The notes under the pieces were generated by a model. That model had not been told where the DNA came from, did no database searches, and saw only the letters and a list, made by a program, of their open reading frames with translations. From Candidatus Gastranaerophilales bacterium (GTDB lineage Bacteria > Cyanobacteriota > Vampirovibrionia > Gastranaerophilales > Gastranaerophilaceae), in contig JAEEHV010000034.1 of NCBI GenBank assembly GCA_016280955.1, positions 1 through 33,156 of the forward strand: a DNA stretch of 33,156 bases, read 5' to 3'. The translations under genes and the position numbers were made by a program. Shown in pieces: positions 7,142-15,845 of the stretch. Within the stretch, counting starts at the first letter, position 1, and every line of letters starts with the position of its first letter.

Positions 7142-7860
7142 TGAATATAGCACTCCTTACTGCAGGTGGTGTTGGCAACCGAATGGGACAGGATATTCCC
7201 AAACAGTTCATGTGTATCGACAACCAACCCGTTATTATCTATACAATGCAGGCGTTTCAGTACAGCAAAGATATAGATGCTATAGCCGTTGTTTGTATTC
7301 CCGGTTGGGAGATGATAATGCAAGCCTATGCGAATCAGTTTAATATTACGAAATTAAAATGGATTTTCCCAGGAGGCGAGTCAAATCAGGAATCTATTTT
7401 TAACGGCATTAGTGGATTAAAAGAAAAAGGTTGCTCCGACGAGGATATCGTCCTTGTCCATGATGGTGTTCGTCCTTTGGTGTCTAACGAAATTATCGCC
7501 AATAATATTACAACATGTAAAAAGTTTGGCTACGCAGTTACTGGTTTAACTTGTAAAGAAGCCATAATGGAGCTTGTTGATGGTAATGTTCATGAAATTA
7601 ATATACCTCGTGAGCGTTTAGTTCGAACACAAACGCCGCACACATATCGTTTAAAAACTTTACTCAAGGCTCACGAAGATGCTAAAGTAATGGGCTTTCT
7701 CAATACTGTTGCTTCTTGTACTCTACTTGCAGCTACAGGTGTAAAAGATCAACATCTTGTAGAAGGTTCTGAAAAAAATGGTCTAAAGCTCACCCGGCCG
7801 CAAGATGTAGAACTTTTTAAGGCTATGATTCACAGCAAACCGGAATCTTGGATGAAATAA
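7141..7860 (+). CDS. IspD/TarI-like cytidylyltransferase
   Basis: A 239-residue enzyme of the IspD/TarI family, transferring CMP from CTP to an alditol phosphate. Visible: the nucleotide-binding loop AGGVGNRMGQDIPKQF at 8-23, VHDGVRPLV near 112-120, and TRPQD near 218-222. Housekeeping IspD (isoprenoid pathway) has the same fold, but coupling to LicD on one side and an NAD-dependent epimerase-like enzyme on the other, inside a polysaccharide operon, points to a CDP-alditol such as CDP-ribitol or CDP-arabinitol. Pneumococcal capsule loci are recalled to pair such an enzyme with an epimerase/dehydratase-like protein (mnp1/mnp2, abp1/abp2). The exact alditol cannot be read from sequence. Confidence 0.9.
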   Translation: MNIALLTAGGVGNRMGQDIPKQFMCIDNQPVIIYTMQAFQYSKDIDAIAVVCIPGWEMIMQAYANQFNITKLKWIFPGGESNQESIFNGISGLKEKGCSDEDIVLVHDGVRPLVSNEIIANNITTCKKFGYAVTGLTCKEAIMELVDGNVHEINIPRERLVRTQTPHTYRLKTLLKAHEDAKVMGFLNTVASCTLLAATGVKDQHLVEGSEKNGLKLTRPQDVELFKAMIHSKPESWMK

Positions 7861-7861
7861 T

Positions 7862-8893
7862 ATGTCTTATCAAGATGATATTGCAAACACTACAAAACTT
7901 GATCTTCCATGGGAAAAAATAAGTGGCAAGAATATTCTTGTGACCGGTGCTACAGGAATGATAGGCTCTACGCTTATAGATGTTCTAATGTCGCGTGAAA
8001 AGCTAAATTATCATGTTTATGCCTTGGGACGTAATGAAGCAAAAGTGAATACTACTTTTGCAAAATATCTGAACAATCCTTTTTTTCATTTTTGTAAATA
8101 TGATGTTCGAGAATCTTTGCAAAGCGATATAATTTTTCATTATATGATTGCTGGAGCAGGTGTTGCTTCACCACAGTTGTATTCGACGGATCCGGTTTCT
8201 GTAATAAAATCTAATTTATGGGGCGTTGACAACCTTCTTTCTTATGGGGAAAAAAACGGTCTTGAAAAAATTCTCTATATATCCTCTGGTGAAGTATATG
8301 GGGAAGGCGATGGGCGAATCTTTACAGAAGATTATAGTGGCTATGTAGATTGCGCATCATTACGAGCGTGTTATCCATCAGCTAAAAGGACTTCAGAATC
8401 TCTATGTATCGCATATTCGCATCAATACGGTATTGATGTTAGCATCGCACGACCATGCCATATTTACGGTCCGCATTTTAACGATTCCGATAAGCGTGTG
8501 TATGCTCAATTTATTCGAAATATTCTTCGTAATGAGAACATTATTTTGAAAAGTACGGGTGAACAATACCGATCATGGTGCTATGCGGTAGACTGTGTTG
8601 CTGCAATTCTCACCATTCTTTTAAAAGGAAAAAATTGCGAAGCTTATAATATAGCTGATGAACAGTCTAATGTAACCATTAAAGAACTTGCCGAAATGGT
8701 TGCTAAAATTGGCAAAAAAAAAGTTGTTTTTGATTTACCTGAAAAAAATGAAAAAGCCGGTTTTAATGTGGTTACAAAATCTTTATTCTCTACAAAAAAA
8801 CTTCAAGAGTTGGGGTGGAGTTGTAAAGGATCTATGACAGAAAAATTAAAAAACACAATTGACTTTTTAATGCACAAAGAGGTTAACAAATGA
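7862..8893 (+). CDS. NAD-dependent epimerase/dehydratase family protein
   Basis: An extended SDR of 343 residues. The Rossmann motif GATGMIG is at 29-35, SSGEVYG at 141-147, and the catalytic pair Y171/K175 in YPSAK; ARPCHIYGP follows near 196-204 as in nucleotide-sugar epimerases and dehydratases. It starts one base after the IspD-like gene and its stop overlaps the next start (ATGA), so it is firmly in the operon. Two readings are possible: a nucleotide-sugar epimerase/dehydratase, or a reductase forming the alditol phosphate for the IspD-like enzyme, as proposed for pneumococcal mnp2/abp2. The neighbours favour the second, but the motifs do not decide. Confidence 0.9.
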   Translation: MSYQDDIANTTKLDLPWEKISGKNILVTGATGMIGSTLIDVLMSREKLNYHVYALGRNEAKVNTTFAKYLNNPFFHFCKYDVRESLQSDIIFHYMIAGAGVASPQLYSTDPVSVIKSNLWGVDNLLSYGEKNGLEKILYISSGEVYGEGDGRIFTEDYSGYVDCASLRACYPSAKRTSESLCIAYSHQYGIDVSIARPCHIYGPHFNDSDKRVYAQFIRNILRNENIILKSTGEQYRSWCYAVDCVAAILTILLKGKNCEAYNIADEQSNVTIKELAEMVAKIGKKKVVFDLPEKNEKAGFNVVTKSLFSTKKLQELGWSCKGSMTEKLKNTIDFLMHKEVNK

Positions 8894-9843
8894 AAGCTCC
8901 TCTTGTTTCCATAATAATCCCTGTATACAATGGCTCTAATTATATTCGTGAAGCAATTGATTCAGCAATTGCACAAACATACGAAAATGTTGAAATCATC
9001 GTTGTAAATGACGGTTCAAAAGACAATGGAGCAACAGAAAAAATCTGTTTGTCATATGGTGATAGAATACGTTATATTTATAAGGAGAACGGCGGCGTAT
9101 CAACAGCCTTAAATTTGGGTATAAAAAAAATGAAAGGAGAATGGTTTTCTTGGCTTTCTCATGATGATAAATACGAAATTAATAAAATTGAAAAGCAAAT
9201 AGAGTTATTGCATAAACTGAACGACAATGTGAATGTATTGCTGTGCGAGTATAAACATATAGACTCTAATGGGTGTGATTTAAACCTAACATCACAAAAG
9301 AAACGTTTTACGTCATGTGGAATATATACTGCAGAAGTTGTATTAGACAATCTTTTAATGTTCGGTGCTTTTAATGGGTGTGCTCTACTTATCAAAAAAG
9401 AAGTTTTTGAAAAAAGTGGACTTTTTAATGAAAAATTACGATATAGTCAAGATGCTTTATTGTGGTATAAAATTTGTTTGAATGGCTTTGATTTTGCGTA
9501 TGGTGATGATATTTGCGTTTGCAATCGTGTTCATAATAATCAGTTAACACAAACTGGTCGAAGCATTCTTTTGAAAGATTCGATTGAAATAGCAAAAGAA
9601 ATAGTTCCCTTAATAATTGAAAAGACTGTAGCAAAGAATAGACTACTTTACTTATATGCTAGAAGAAGTGCCATATTGCATTGTAAAGATGCTTTTGATT
9701 ATTGCATGCAACAAGCTGAGTTAAATGGCATTTTTTACTTACACCAAAAAGTGCTATTGAAAGGCATTTTGTTTTATGGGAAAATTAGACCTTTCATTAG
9801 ACGATTGTATTATAGATTTTTTAAAGGAGTGGTAACTCAATAA
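8890..9843 (+). CDS. Glycosyltransferase family 2
   Basis: A GT-A fold transferase of 317 residues. Visible: VSIIIPVYNGSNYIREAI near 6-23, VVNDGS at 38-43, an NGGVSTALNLGI acceptor-side loop at 68-78, and HDD at 91-93 in the DxD metal-binding position. The C-terminal third is less conserved with basic and hydrophobic segments, suggesting membrane association. The start overlaps the previous stop in an ATGA. It presumably adds one sugar of the cluster A repeat unit; donor unknown. Confidence 0.92.
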   Translation: MKAPLVSIIIPVYNGSNYIREAIDSAIAQTYENVEIIVVNDGSKDNGATEKICLSYGDRIRYIYKENGGVSTALNLGIKKMKGEWFSWLSHDDKYEINKIEKQIELLHKLNDNVNVLLCEYKHIDSNGCDLNLTSQKKRFTSCGIYTAEVVLDNLLMFGAFNGCALLIKKEVFEKSGLFNEKLRYSQDALLWYKICLNGFDFAYGDDICVCNRVHNNQLTQTGRSILLKDSIEIAKEIVPLIIEKTVAKNRLLYLYARRSAILHCKDAFDYCMQQAELNGIFYLHQKVLLKGILFYGKIRPFIRRLYYRFFKGVVTQ

Positions 9844-9850
9844 GAACATT

Positions 9851-10939
9851 ATGTTTCCCTATTATTTGTTATTATTAATTCCTTTTTTCGCAGAGGTCGT
9901 AGAGTTTATTTTTAGCTCTAATCGAAAAAGTGTATTTGCTGTAAAGCACTCTAATAATTCCATAATTATTTTTTTTGCAATATGGAGCGTAATGCTCTCT
10001 CTTCGATCTTTGAAATGTGGAATTGATTTGTTTAGTTACGAATTTTTTTTCAACACAACTTTTAAGTTGAATTTCATAGACATTTTTAAAGTCTATAAAA
10101 TTGAGCAATTATACTATGTATTAAACTGGTGCGTAGCCCAAATATATCCCGAATTTCGATTATTCTTAATTTTCACCTCTTGTATATGTGCTGGAATTAC
10201 AGGCTGGTTTTATTGGAAAGAATCTGAATTCGCCCCATTGACCATCCTTTTGTTTATAACAAATTCTTGCTTTACAATGTTTTATTCAGGGTTAAGACAA
10301 GCCTTTGCGATGCTCTTTGTTATACCTGCATACTATCTGACGAGGTCTAAAAAAATCATCCCGTTTATTTTAATTGTTATACTTGCTACATATTTTCATG
10401 CATCAGCTGCGATATTGTTTGTTTTGTATCCTATCTTTCATATTTCGTTAAAGAGTAGATTTTTTTTAATAGTCTTAATTCTTATCACCTGTTTTTTTCT
10501 TTTCAATTCAAATATTTATAACACGATATTACCCTTTTTGGGAGAACGATATTTTGAACGTTACGGAGAAATTCAAAAAACAAACGGATATAGCGTTTGG
10601 TTGTTTTTTGTTTTAATGCTTTCATTTTCATTTCTTATTTTAAACGAGAATAAAACAACTAGTGAAATTTCAGGATTGCGGAATGTACTTGTGTTAATGA
10701 CTCTCATTCAAGGGTTTGCTCCGATAAGTCCCATAGCTATGCGCATGAATTATTACTTCATCATGTTGTTTCCAATAATCATGCCCAAAATTATTAACAA
10801 ACCTAAAGAAGGCTGGGAGAACATAACTCAATTTACCAAATGGGGACTTGTTGTTTTTTTAACATTTTTCTTTTTTTACAAGATTCATTTTACTGAAAAT
10901 GTTGTAAGAGCGTGGCCTTATATTGCCTATTGGGAGTAG
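9851..10939 (+). CDS. EpsG-family / Wzy-like polysaccharide polymerase
   Basis: A 362-residue integral membrane protein with about ten hydrophobic segments spread over its length and a central hydrophilic loop. RSLKCGIDLFSYE near 55-67 resembles the conserved RS..GxD..xY loop of the EpsG family, and YSGLRQAFAML near 149-159 is also typical. In Wzx/Wzy systems such a protein joins lipid-linked repeat units on the periplasmic face. It is the only polymerase-like membrane protein of cluster A, separate from its flippase at 16942. Assignment rests on topology, two short motifs and context; the linkage is unknown. Confidence 0.82.
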   Translation: MFPYYLLLLIPFFAEVVEFIFSSNRKSVFAVKHSNNSIIIFFAIWSVMLSLRSLKCGIDLFSYEFFFNTTFKLNFIDIFKVYKIEQLYYVLNWCVAQIYPEFRLFLIFTSCICAGITGWFYWKESEFAPLTILLFITNSCFTMFYSGLRQAFAMLFVIPAYYLTRSKKIIPFILIVILATYFHASAAILFVLYPIFHISLKSRFFLIVLILITCFFLFNSNIYNTILPFLGERYFERYGEIQKTNGYSVWLFFVLMLSFSFLILNENKTTSEISGLRNVLVLMTLIQGFAPISPIAMRMNYYFIMLFPIIMPKIINKPKEGWENITQFTKWGLVVFLTFFFFYKIHFTENVVRAWPYIAYWE

Positions 10940-10942
10940 TTT

Positions 10943-12166
10943 ATGAAAATTGTGCAAATCAACATTACATGTGGCTCAGGAAGCACAGGAAAAATTTGTA
11001 TTTCAGTGAGCAACTTGTTAACTACAGAAAACATAGAAAACTATATTCTCTATGTATCAGGGAAGAGTTCCTTCCCGTATGGCGTAAAGTATGCTTCTGA
11101 TAAGTATATCAAATTGCAGGCGCTAAAATCAAGAATTTTTGGAAACTATGGTTTTAATTCGCAATATGCAACAAAAAGATTAATCAAAAAATTAGATCAA
11201 ATAAAGCCTGATATTGTTCATCTGCACAATTTGCATGGACATAATTGCAATTTGACGATGCTGTTTTCGTATTTGAAAGAGCAAAATATTAAACTATTTT
11301 GGACTTTTCATGACTGTTGGGCTTTTACTGCTTACTGCCCACATTTTACCATGGTAAAATGTGATAAATGGAAAAAAGAATGCCATGACTGCCCTCAACT
11401 AAAAAATTACTCGTGGTTCTTTGACAGAAGTAAGTTCCTATTTAAAGAAAAGAAGAATCTATTTCAAGGACTTAATTTAACTATAATCACTCCATCGCAG
11501 TGGCTGGCTGATTTAGTAAAACAGTCTTTCCTAAAGGATTATCCAGTTAAAGTAATCAATAACGGTATAGATCTTTCTGTTTTTAAGCCAACAGAAAGTA
11601 GATTCCGAGAAAAGAATGGTCTTATAGGTAAAAAAGTAGTTCTTGGCGTTGCTTTTGGTTGGGGCGTTCGCAAAGGACTTGACGTTTTTATAGAGTTAGC
11701 TCACCATCTGCCAGACAATTACCGAATCGTGCTTGTCGGCACGAATGACAATGTAGATAAGCGATTGCCAGCAAACATCATCTCAATTCATCGAACACAA
11801 AATCAGAAAGAGCTTGCAGAAATTTATACTGCAGCCGATGTTTTCGCTAACCCCACAAGAGAAGAAGTTCTTGGTTTGGTGAATGTGGAATCTTTAGCTT
11901 GTGGTACACCTGTGGTGACATTTAGAACAGGCGGGAGCCCCGAATGTATTGACGAAACCTGCGGTTCCGTTGTTGACTGTGATGACATCAACGCTATGGA
12001 ATCTGAAATTCGCAGAATATGTGAAGAGAAGCCATATTCTGTAGAATCGTGCCTTGCTCGATCGAAAAAATTTGATCAGAATGATCGGTTTGAAGAATAC
12101 GTGAAATTATATGAGGATATTGGAGTAAGGATTTCAAAGAAAAATAAGATTGAACATCTTTTATAG
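10943..12166 (+). CDS. Glycosyltransferase, GT4 family (WcaC-like)
   Basis: A 407-residue GT-B transferase. N-terminal half: QINITCGSGSTGKI near 5-18, DIVHLHNLHGH at 90-100, FHDCWAFTAYCPHF at 122-135, and a Cys-rich patch (C132, C140, C147, C150) common in WcaC-type colanic-acid-like transferases. C-terminal half: FGWGVRKGLDVFIELA and the donor motif REEVLGLVNVESLACGTPVV near 306-325 with the two conserved Glu. It starts four bases after the polymerase stop. Probably adds a sugar to the repeat unit; substrate unknown. It is somewhat less AT-rich than its neighbours. Confidence 0.92.
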   Translation: MKIVQINITCGSGSTGKICISVSNLLTTENIENYILYVSGKSSFPYGVKYASDKYIKLQALKSRIFGNYGFNSQYATKRLIKKLDQIKPDIVHLHNLHGHNCNLTMLFSYLKEQNIKLFWTFHDCWAFTAYCPHFTMVKCDKWKKECHDCPQLKNYSWFFDRSKFLFKEKKNLFQGLNLTIITPSQWLADLVKQSFLKDYPVKVINNGIDLSVFKPTESRFREKNGLIGKKVVLGVAFGWGVRKGLDVFIELAHHLPDNYRIVLVGTNDNVDKRLPANIISIHRTQNQKELAEIYTAADVFANPTREEVLGLVNVESLACGTPVVTFRTGGSPECIDETCGSVVDCDDINAMESEIRRICEEKPYSVESCLARSKKFDQNDRFEEYVKLYEDIGVRISKKNKIEHLL

Positions 12167-12258
12167 ATTCAACTACGGTTCTAATCTCTAGTGTTACGCA
12201 TCCAAATCTTTTTTGCAAATCCATTAATAATTTTGTATTTAAACGATATAGGAAAATA

Positions 12259-13401
12259 ATGAAATATATTTGCTATTATGATATAGATAACCATGAAAAG
12301 AGAACTTGTTTTTTATCAGCCAAAAATAAAGTGGACTATATTCTCGAATGTTTAAAGTCCATATCACCAGAGTCTATTCAAATTATCTCAGCTTCTAGAA
12401 CAACAGGGAATAAGTATTGCCCTCAGAGATTAGTTTTTTTATCTGACAATGTATCGCTAAAATTGTTTAAATCATTTGGCCGTAAAAATGTTATAACTAA
12501 GGCTTTGGATCGTTTTCTTATGCCCGTTTTTATATTTTTTTACCTAATGAAATATGTCCAAAAAGATGAGCTTGTTGTTGTATATCATTCACTCAATTTA
12601 ATTAATCTTGTAAAATTTGCGAAGCTTGTAAAAAGATTTAAATTAATTATTGAGTATGAAGAAATATATTCCGATGTTTCTGGAAATCCAAAACAACGAA
12701 AAAGAGAATTGAATTTTACAAAATATGCTGATGGTTTTATATTAGCGACAAAGTCTCTACAGAATGCTTTGGGTGTAAACGATAGACCTGTTGCTATTTG
12801 TAATGGAACATACCAAGTTGAACATCAAAGAGAATGTAACAATAAATTTGTTGATAATAAAAAAAATAAACTAATTAATTGTGTATATGCAGGTACATTT
12901 GATCCTCGAAAAGGTGGATGTTTTGCAGCTATTGCAGCTGCTGAATTTTTACCAGAAAACTATCATCTTCATATTATTGGATTTGGCTCGGATAAAGATA
13001 TAGAAAATGTTAAGAAATTGGTTATCGAAACATCCCAAAAGTCGAAAGCCCATGTCACTTATGATGGGTTAAAATCTGGTGAGGATTATATATCATTTAT
13101 TCAAAGCTGCGATATTGGGTTAAGTACTCAAAATCCTAGTGGCATTTATAATTCCACTTCTTTTCCTAGTAAAATTTTATCCTATTTAGCAAATGGTTTG
13201 CGTGTTGTTTGTGTTAGAATTCCTGTTGTTGAAGAATCCGATGTCGGTCAAGTAATTTATTATTATGACAAACAAACTCCAGAAGAAATTGCTAAAGCAA
13301 TAGTTTCTGTTGATTTATCTAAAGAATATGATAGCAGAGATTTAATACGAAAACTTGATATAAAGTTCCGTTCTGATTTACAACATGTTCTTTTTGAGTG
13401 A
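12259..13401 (+). CDS. Glycosyltransferase, GT4-like
   Basis: A 380-residue GT-B-like transferase. Visible: a C-terminal domain opening with NCVYAGTFDPRKGGCFAAI near 211-229, HIIGFGSDKDIENV, and a donor-site region STSFPSKILSYLANGLRVV near 295-315, matching a GT4 variant with K-x-x-x-Y in place of the full E-x7-E motif. The N-terminal half is poorly conserved, with a hydrophobic stretch near 88-97. It follows a 92-base gap, one of the largest in cluster A, where TTGCAA (12213) and TATTTA (12236) are 17 bases apart, a weak possible internal promoter. AGGA precedes the ATG. Acceptor and donor unknown. Confidence 0.82.
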   Translation: MKYICYYDIDNHEKRTCFLSAKNKVDYILECLKSISPESIQIISASRTTGNKYCPQRLVFLSDNVSLKLFKSFGRKNVITKALDRFLMPVFIFFYLMKYVQKDELVVVYHSLNLINLVKFAKLVKRFKLIIEYEEIYSDVSGNPKQRKRELNFTKYADGFILATKSLQNALGVNDRPVAICNGTYQVEHQRECNNKFVDNKKNKLINCVYAGTFDPRKGGCFAAIAAAEFLPENYHLHIIGFGSDKDIENVKKLVIETSQKSKAHVTYDGLKSGEDYISFIQSCDIGLSTQNPSGIYNSTSFPSKILSYLANGLRVVCVRIPVVEESDVGQVIYYYDKQTPEEIAKAIVSVDLSKEYDSRDLIRKLDIKFRSDLQHVLFE

Positions 13402-13464
13402 TTTAATCAATGGAAAAAAGTGCAAAAAATATTGTTCAATAAACGAAAGAAGGATAACTGGTAA

Positions 13465-14604
13465 ATGAAAAAAATAGGAATAGCAACATGTTTTATTGAT
13501 AATTATGGAGCTTGTTTACAAGCTTTTGCTCTTCAATCGAAAATTGAACAGCTTGGATACGAATCCGAAATATTACGATATGTTGAACCTGCTGGTTATG
13601 GAAACCACAGAAATATCGTGAAAAAGATTTTACACAGTCAAATAATTGAAATGGCGAGATGTTTTTTCTTTCCTGCTTATAGAAAAAAAATAATATTCAA
13701 GCAGGAATGTGACAAATTTAGAGTGAAAAATTTGCATTTTTCAAAAAAGAAATTGCGCACATTTGACGATGTAAAAAAAGAATCCTCAATATATGACGCT
13801 TTTGTCTGTGGTAGCGATCAAATATGGAACCCAACATTTTATGGATGCCCTAATAAAGTTTACTATCTGGATTTTGCAGATAGTAAAAAAAGAATTGCCT
13901 ATGCACCGAGTATTGGTATTTCTGACATTGCAGAAGTATATCAAAGTGAGTTTAAAAGACTTGTTGGCAAATTTGACTATATCTCTGTTAGAGAACAAAC
14001 TGGCTGTAATTTGATTCGAAAGTATTCTGGCAAGGACGCACGTGTTGTCCTTGATCCTACATTGCTTTTGTCTGGCGCTGAATGGATCAAAAAAGTATCT
14101 GAAGAAAAAGCTATACGCAAATCTTTTCCTAAAAAAGGTGAAAAGTATATTTTTTGTTATCTTTTCGGTAATAGACCTTTTTATTACTCTTTCATAAATG
14201 AAATCTCCAAAAAATACGATTTGAAAGTATATATTGTTCCCTTCTATGCAAATCAAGAACATATGGGATACAATCTGATTTACAATGCTGGTCCATTGGG
14301 ATTTGTTGAACTAATCTCTCATGCATCACTCGTTATAACAGATTCTTTTCACGCAACAGCTTTTTCGATTAATTTAAATACTCCATTTTACACTTTATTG
14401 CGGGATAATCCTAAGGATGCCAAAAGCATGAATTCACGTGTTATTGACATATTGAATTTGACCCAATTACAATCAAGACTCTGGATCGACGAAAATGATA
14501 CCGATGCATTTACTATGGATATTGATTGGAATAAAGCAAATTCTATAGTACAAAGCAAACGTGAGGCTGATTTGAAATTTTTAAGAGACGCCTTGGAGGC
14601 TTAA
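13465..14604 (+). CDS. Polysaccharide pyruvyl transferase family protein
   Basis: A 379-residue member of the CsaB/WcaK/EpsO-like family, which forms pyruvate ketals on sugars using phosphoenolpyruvate. Visible: IATCFIDNYGACLQAFAL near 5-22, FVCGSDQIWNP at 113-123, YISVREQTG near 173, VLDPTLLL near 193, and VITDSFHATAFSI near 292-304 with the conserved Asp-Ser-Phe-His. The adjacent Fe-S F420-beta-like gene, 19 bases on, recurs beside a second pyruvyl transferase family gene in cluster B, so the two protein types probably work together. Some family members have other activities, so pyruvylation is likely but not proven. Confidence 0.88.
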   Translation: MKKIGIATCFIDNYGACLQAFALQSKIEQLGYESEILRYVEPAGYGNHRNIVKKILHSQIIEMARCFFFPAYRKKIIFKQECDKFRVKNLHFSKKKLRTFDDVKKESSIYDAFVCGSDQIWNPTFYGCPNKVYYLDFADSKKRIAYAPSIGISDIAEVYQSEFKRLVGKFDYISVREQTGCNLIRKYSGKDARVVLDPTLLLSGAEWIKKVSEEKAIRKSFPKKGEKYIFCYLFGNRPFYYSFINEISKKYDLKVYIVPFYANQEHMGYNLIYNAGPLGFVELISHASLVITDSFHATAFSINLNTPFYTLLRDNPKDAKSMNSRVIDILNLTQLQSRLWIDENDTDAFTMDIDWNKANSIVQSKREADLKFLRDALEA

Positions 14605-14623
14605 GTGCAGGGAGAATATACTT

Positions 14624-15772
14624 ATGAAATTGTGTGATAAAAAAGATTGTACTGGTTGCTTTGCGTGTAAACAAGTCTGTCCCAAAAACGCAATTACAAT
14701 TTCAGTTGACAATATGGGGTTCTGTTATCCTGAAATAGATGATATTAAATGCGTTAATTGTGGCAAATGCCATTCTGTATGCCATGTATGTTCAAAAATA
14801 ACAAGTTCTACAGAAACAAAAAAAATATATAGATATAAGGGTCCAGAAAAAGTCCGGTTAGAAAGTTCTTCTGGAGGTTTTTTCACTTTAATCGCAAGTT
14901 TTTTGTTGTCCAAGGGCTATCATGTTGTTGGCGTCGTGTTCGATGAGGATTATTATGGAGCTCATTATGAAATTACAGATTCTTTTGATCGAATCAAGTT
15001 AATGAGGAAATCCAAGTATATCGAAGCAAAGCTAAACGACGTTTATAAAGATTCTAAAAAGATACTTCAAAACGGTGGAAAAATATTGTTCACTGGCATC
15101 CCTTGCCATATTGCTGGTTTTCTAAAATATTTAAACGGGAAATATAGCAACCAAATTGTTACGCTCGATCTTTTATGTTTTGGAAATGGATCATCTTATC
15201 TATATAAATGCAGTCTTGCGAAATTTGTAGAAAATAATCAAAAAAATGGCGTAGTTGAAAAAGTAGATTTTAGACATAAGCCTTTTTGTGAAGGCAGTCA
15301 CACGGTAATGGATATTTTAATTGGAAAAGAATTATACTCAATGCCAGCCAATTCTTTCCCTTATTATTACGGATATGTAAACAGGTTAGTGTTTAGAAAT
15401 TCTTGTTATAAATGCATATATAACAAAATCAATAGAATTACTGATTTTACAATTGGAGATGTCCCCGGCGATCATGACCCATTAGGAGAAAACTTGGTGT
15501 TGTGTAATTCTCAGAAAAGTCTTGATATTATACAGTGTATCCAATCTTTTTCTGAAAGCGGAGCTTTTATATTAGCGGATGACAAATTAGTCGGTGCAAT
15601 TAGAGAAAAACTCAGTTGTAAACGTATTGAACCTCCTTTATATAGTCGAATAGCAAAACAAAAAGATGTTAATCTTGTTATTGCAAAATATCTAAAAGCC
15701 AATAATAAAAAAGGTGTTGCGTTTTTATTTAGAAAAATATGTTTGAAAGTAAAAAGAATCTTTACGAAATAA
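14624..15772 (+). CDS. Fe-S protein, coenzyme F420 hydrogenase/dehydrogenase beta-subunit family
   Basis: A 382-residue protein with two N-terminal [4Fe-4S] ferredoxin motifs: C9-C12-C15-C19 followed by Pro, and C43-C46-C49-C53. A long domain resembling the F420-reducing hydrogenase beta-subunit family follows: ESSSGGFFTLIASFLL near 84-99, FTGIPCHIAGFLKYL near 156-170, and FRNSCYKCIYNKINRITDFT near 256-275, which adds three Cys. Such proteins are common in polysaccharide loci beside pyruvyl transferases, but their reaction there is, to my knowledge, not established. F420 use is not implied; a flavin or other carrier may be used. No hydrogenase genes are near. Confidence 0.87.
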   Translation: MKLCDKKDCTGCFACKQVCPKNAITISVDNMGFCYPEIDDIKCVNCGKCHSVCHVCSKITSSTETKKIYRYKGPEKVRLESSSGGFFTLIASFLLSKGYHVVGVVFDEDYYGAHYEITDSFDRIKLMRKSKYIEAKLNDVYKDSKKILQNGGKILFTGIPCHIAGFLKYLNGKYSNQIVTLDLLCFGNGSSYLYKCSLAKFVENNQKNGVVEKVDFRHKPFCEGSHTVMDILIGKELYSMPANSFPYYYGYVNRLVFRNSCYKCIYNKINRITDFTIGDVPGDHDPLGENLVLCNSQKSLDIIQCIQSFSESGAFILADDKLVGAIREKLSCKRIEPPLYSRIAKQKDVNLVIAKYLKANNKKGVAFLFRKICLKVKRIFTK

Positions 15773-15845
15773 TAAGCAGAATATCGTCAACTATTCATTA
15801 CACAATAATGCAGAAAACAGCCGTGAAATATTATCGAGGAATAGA

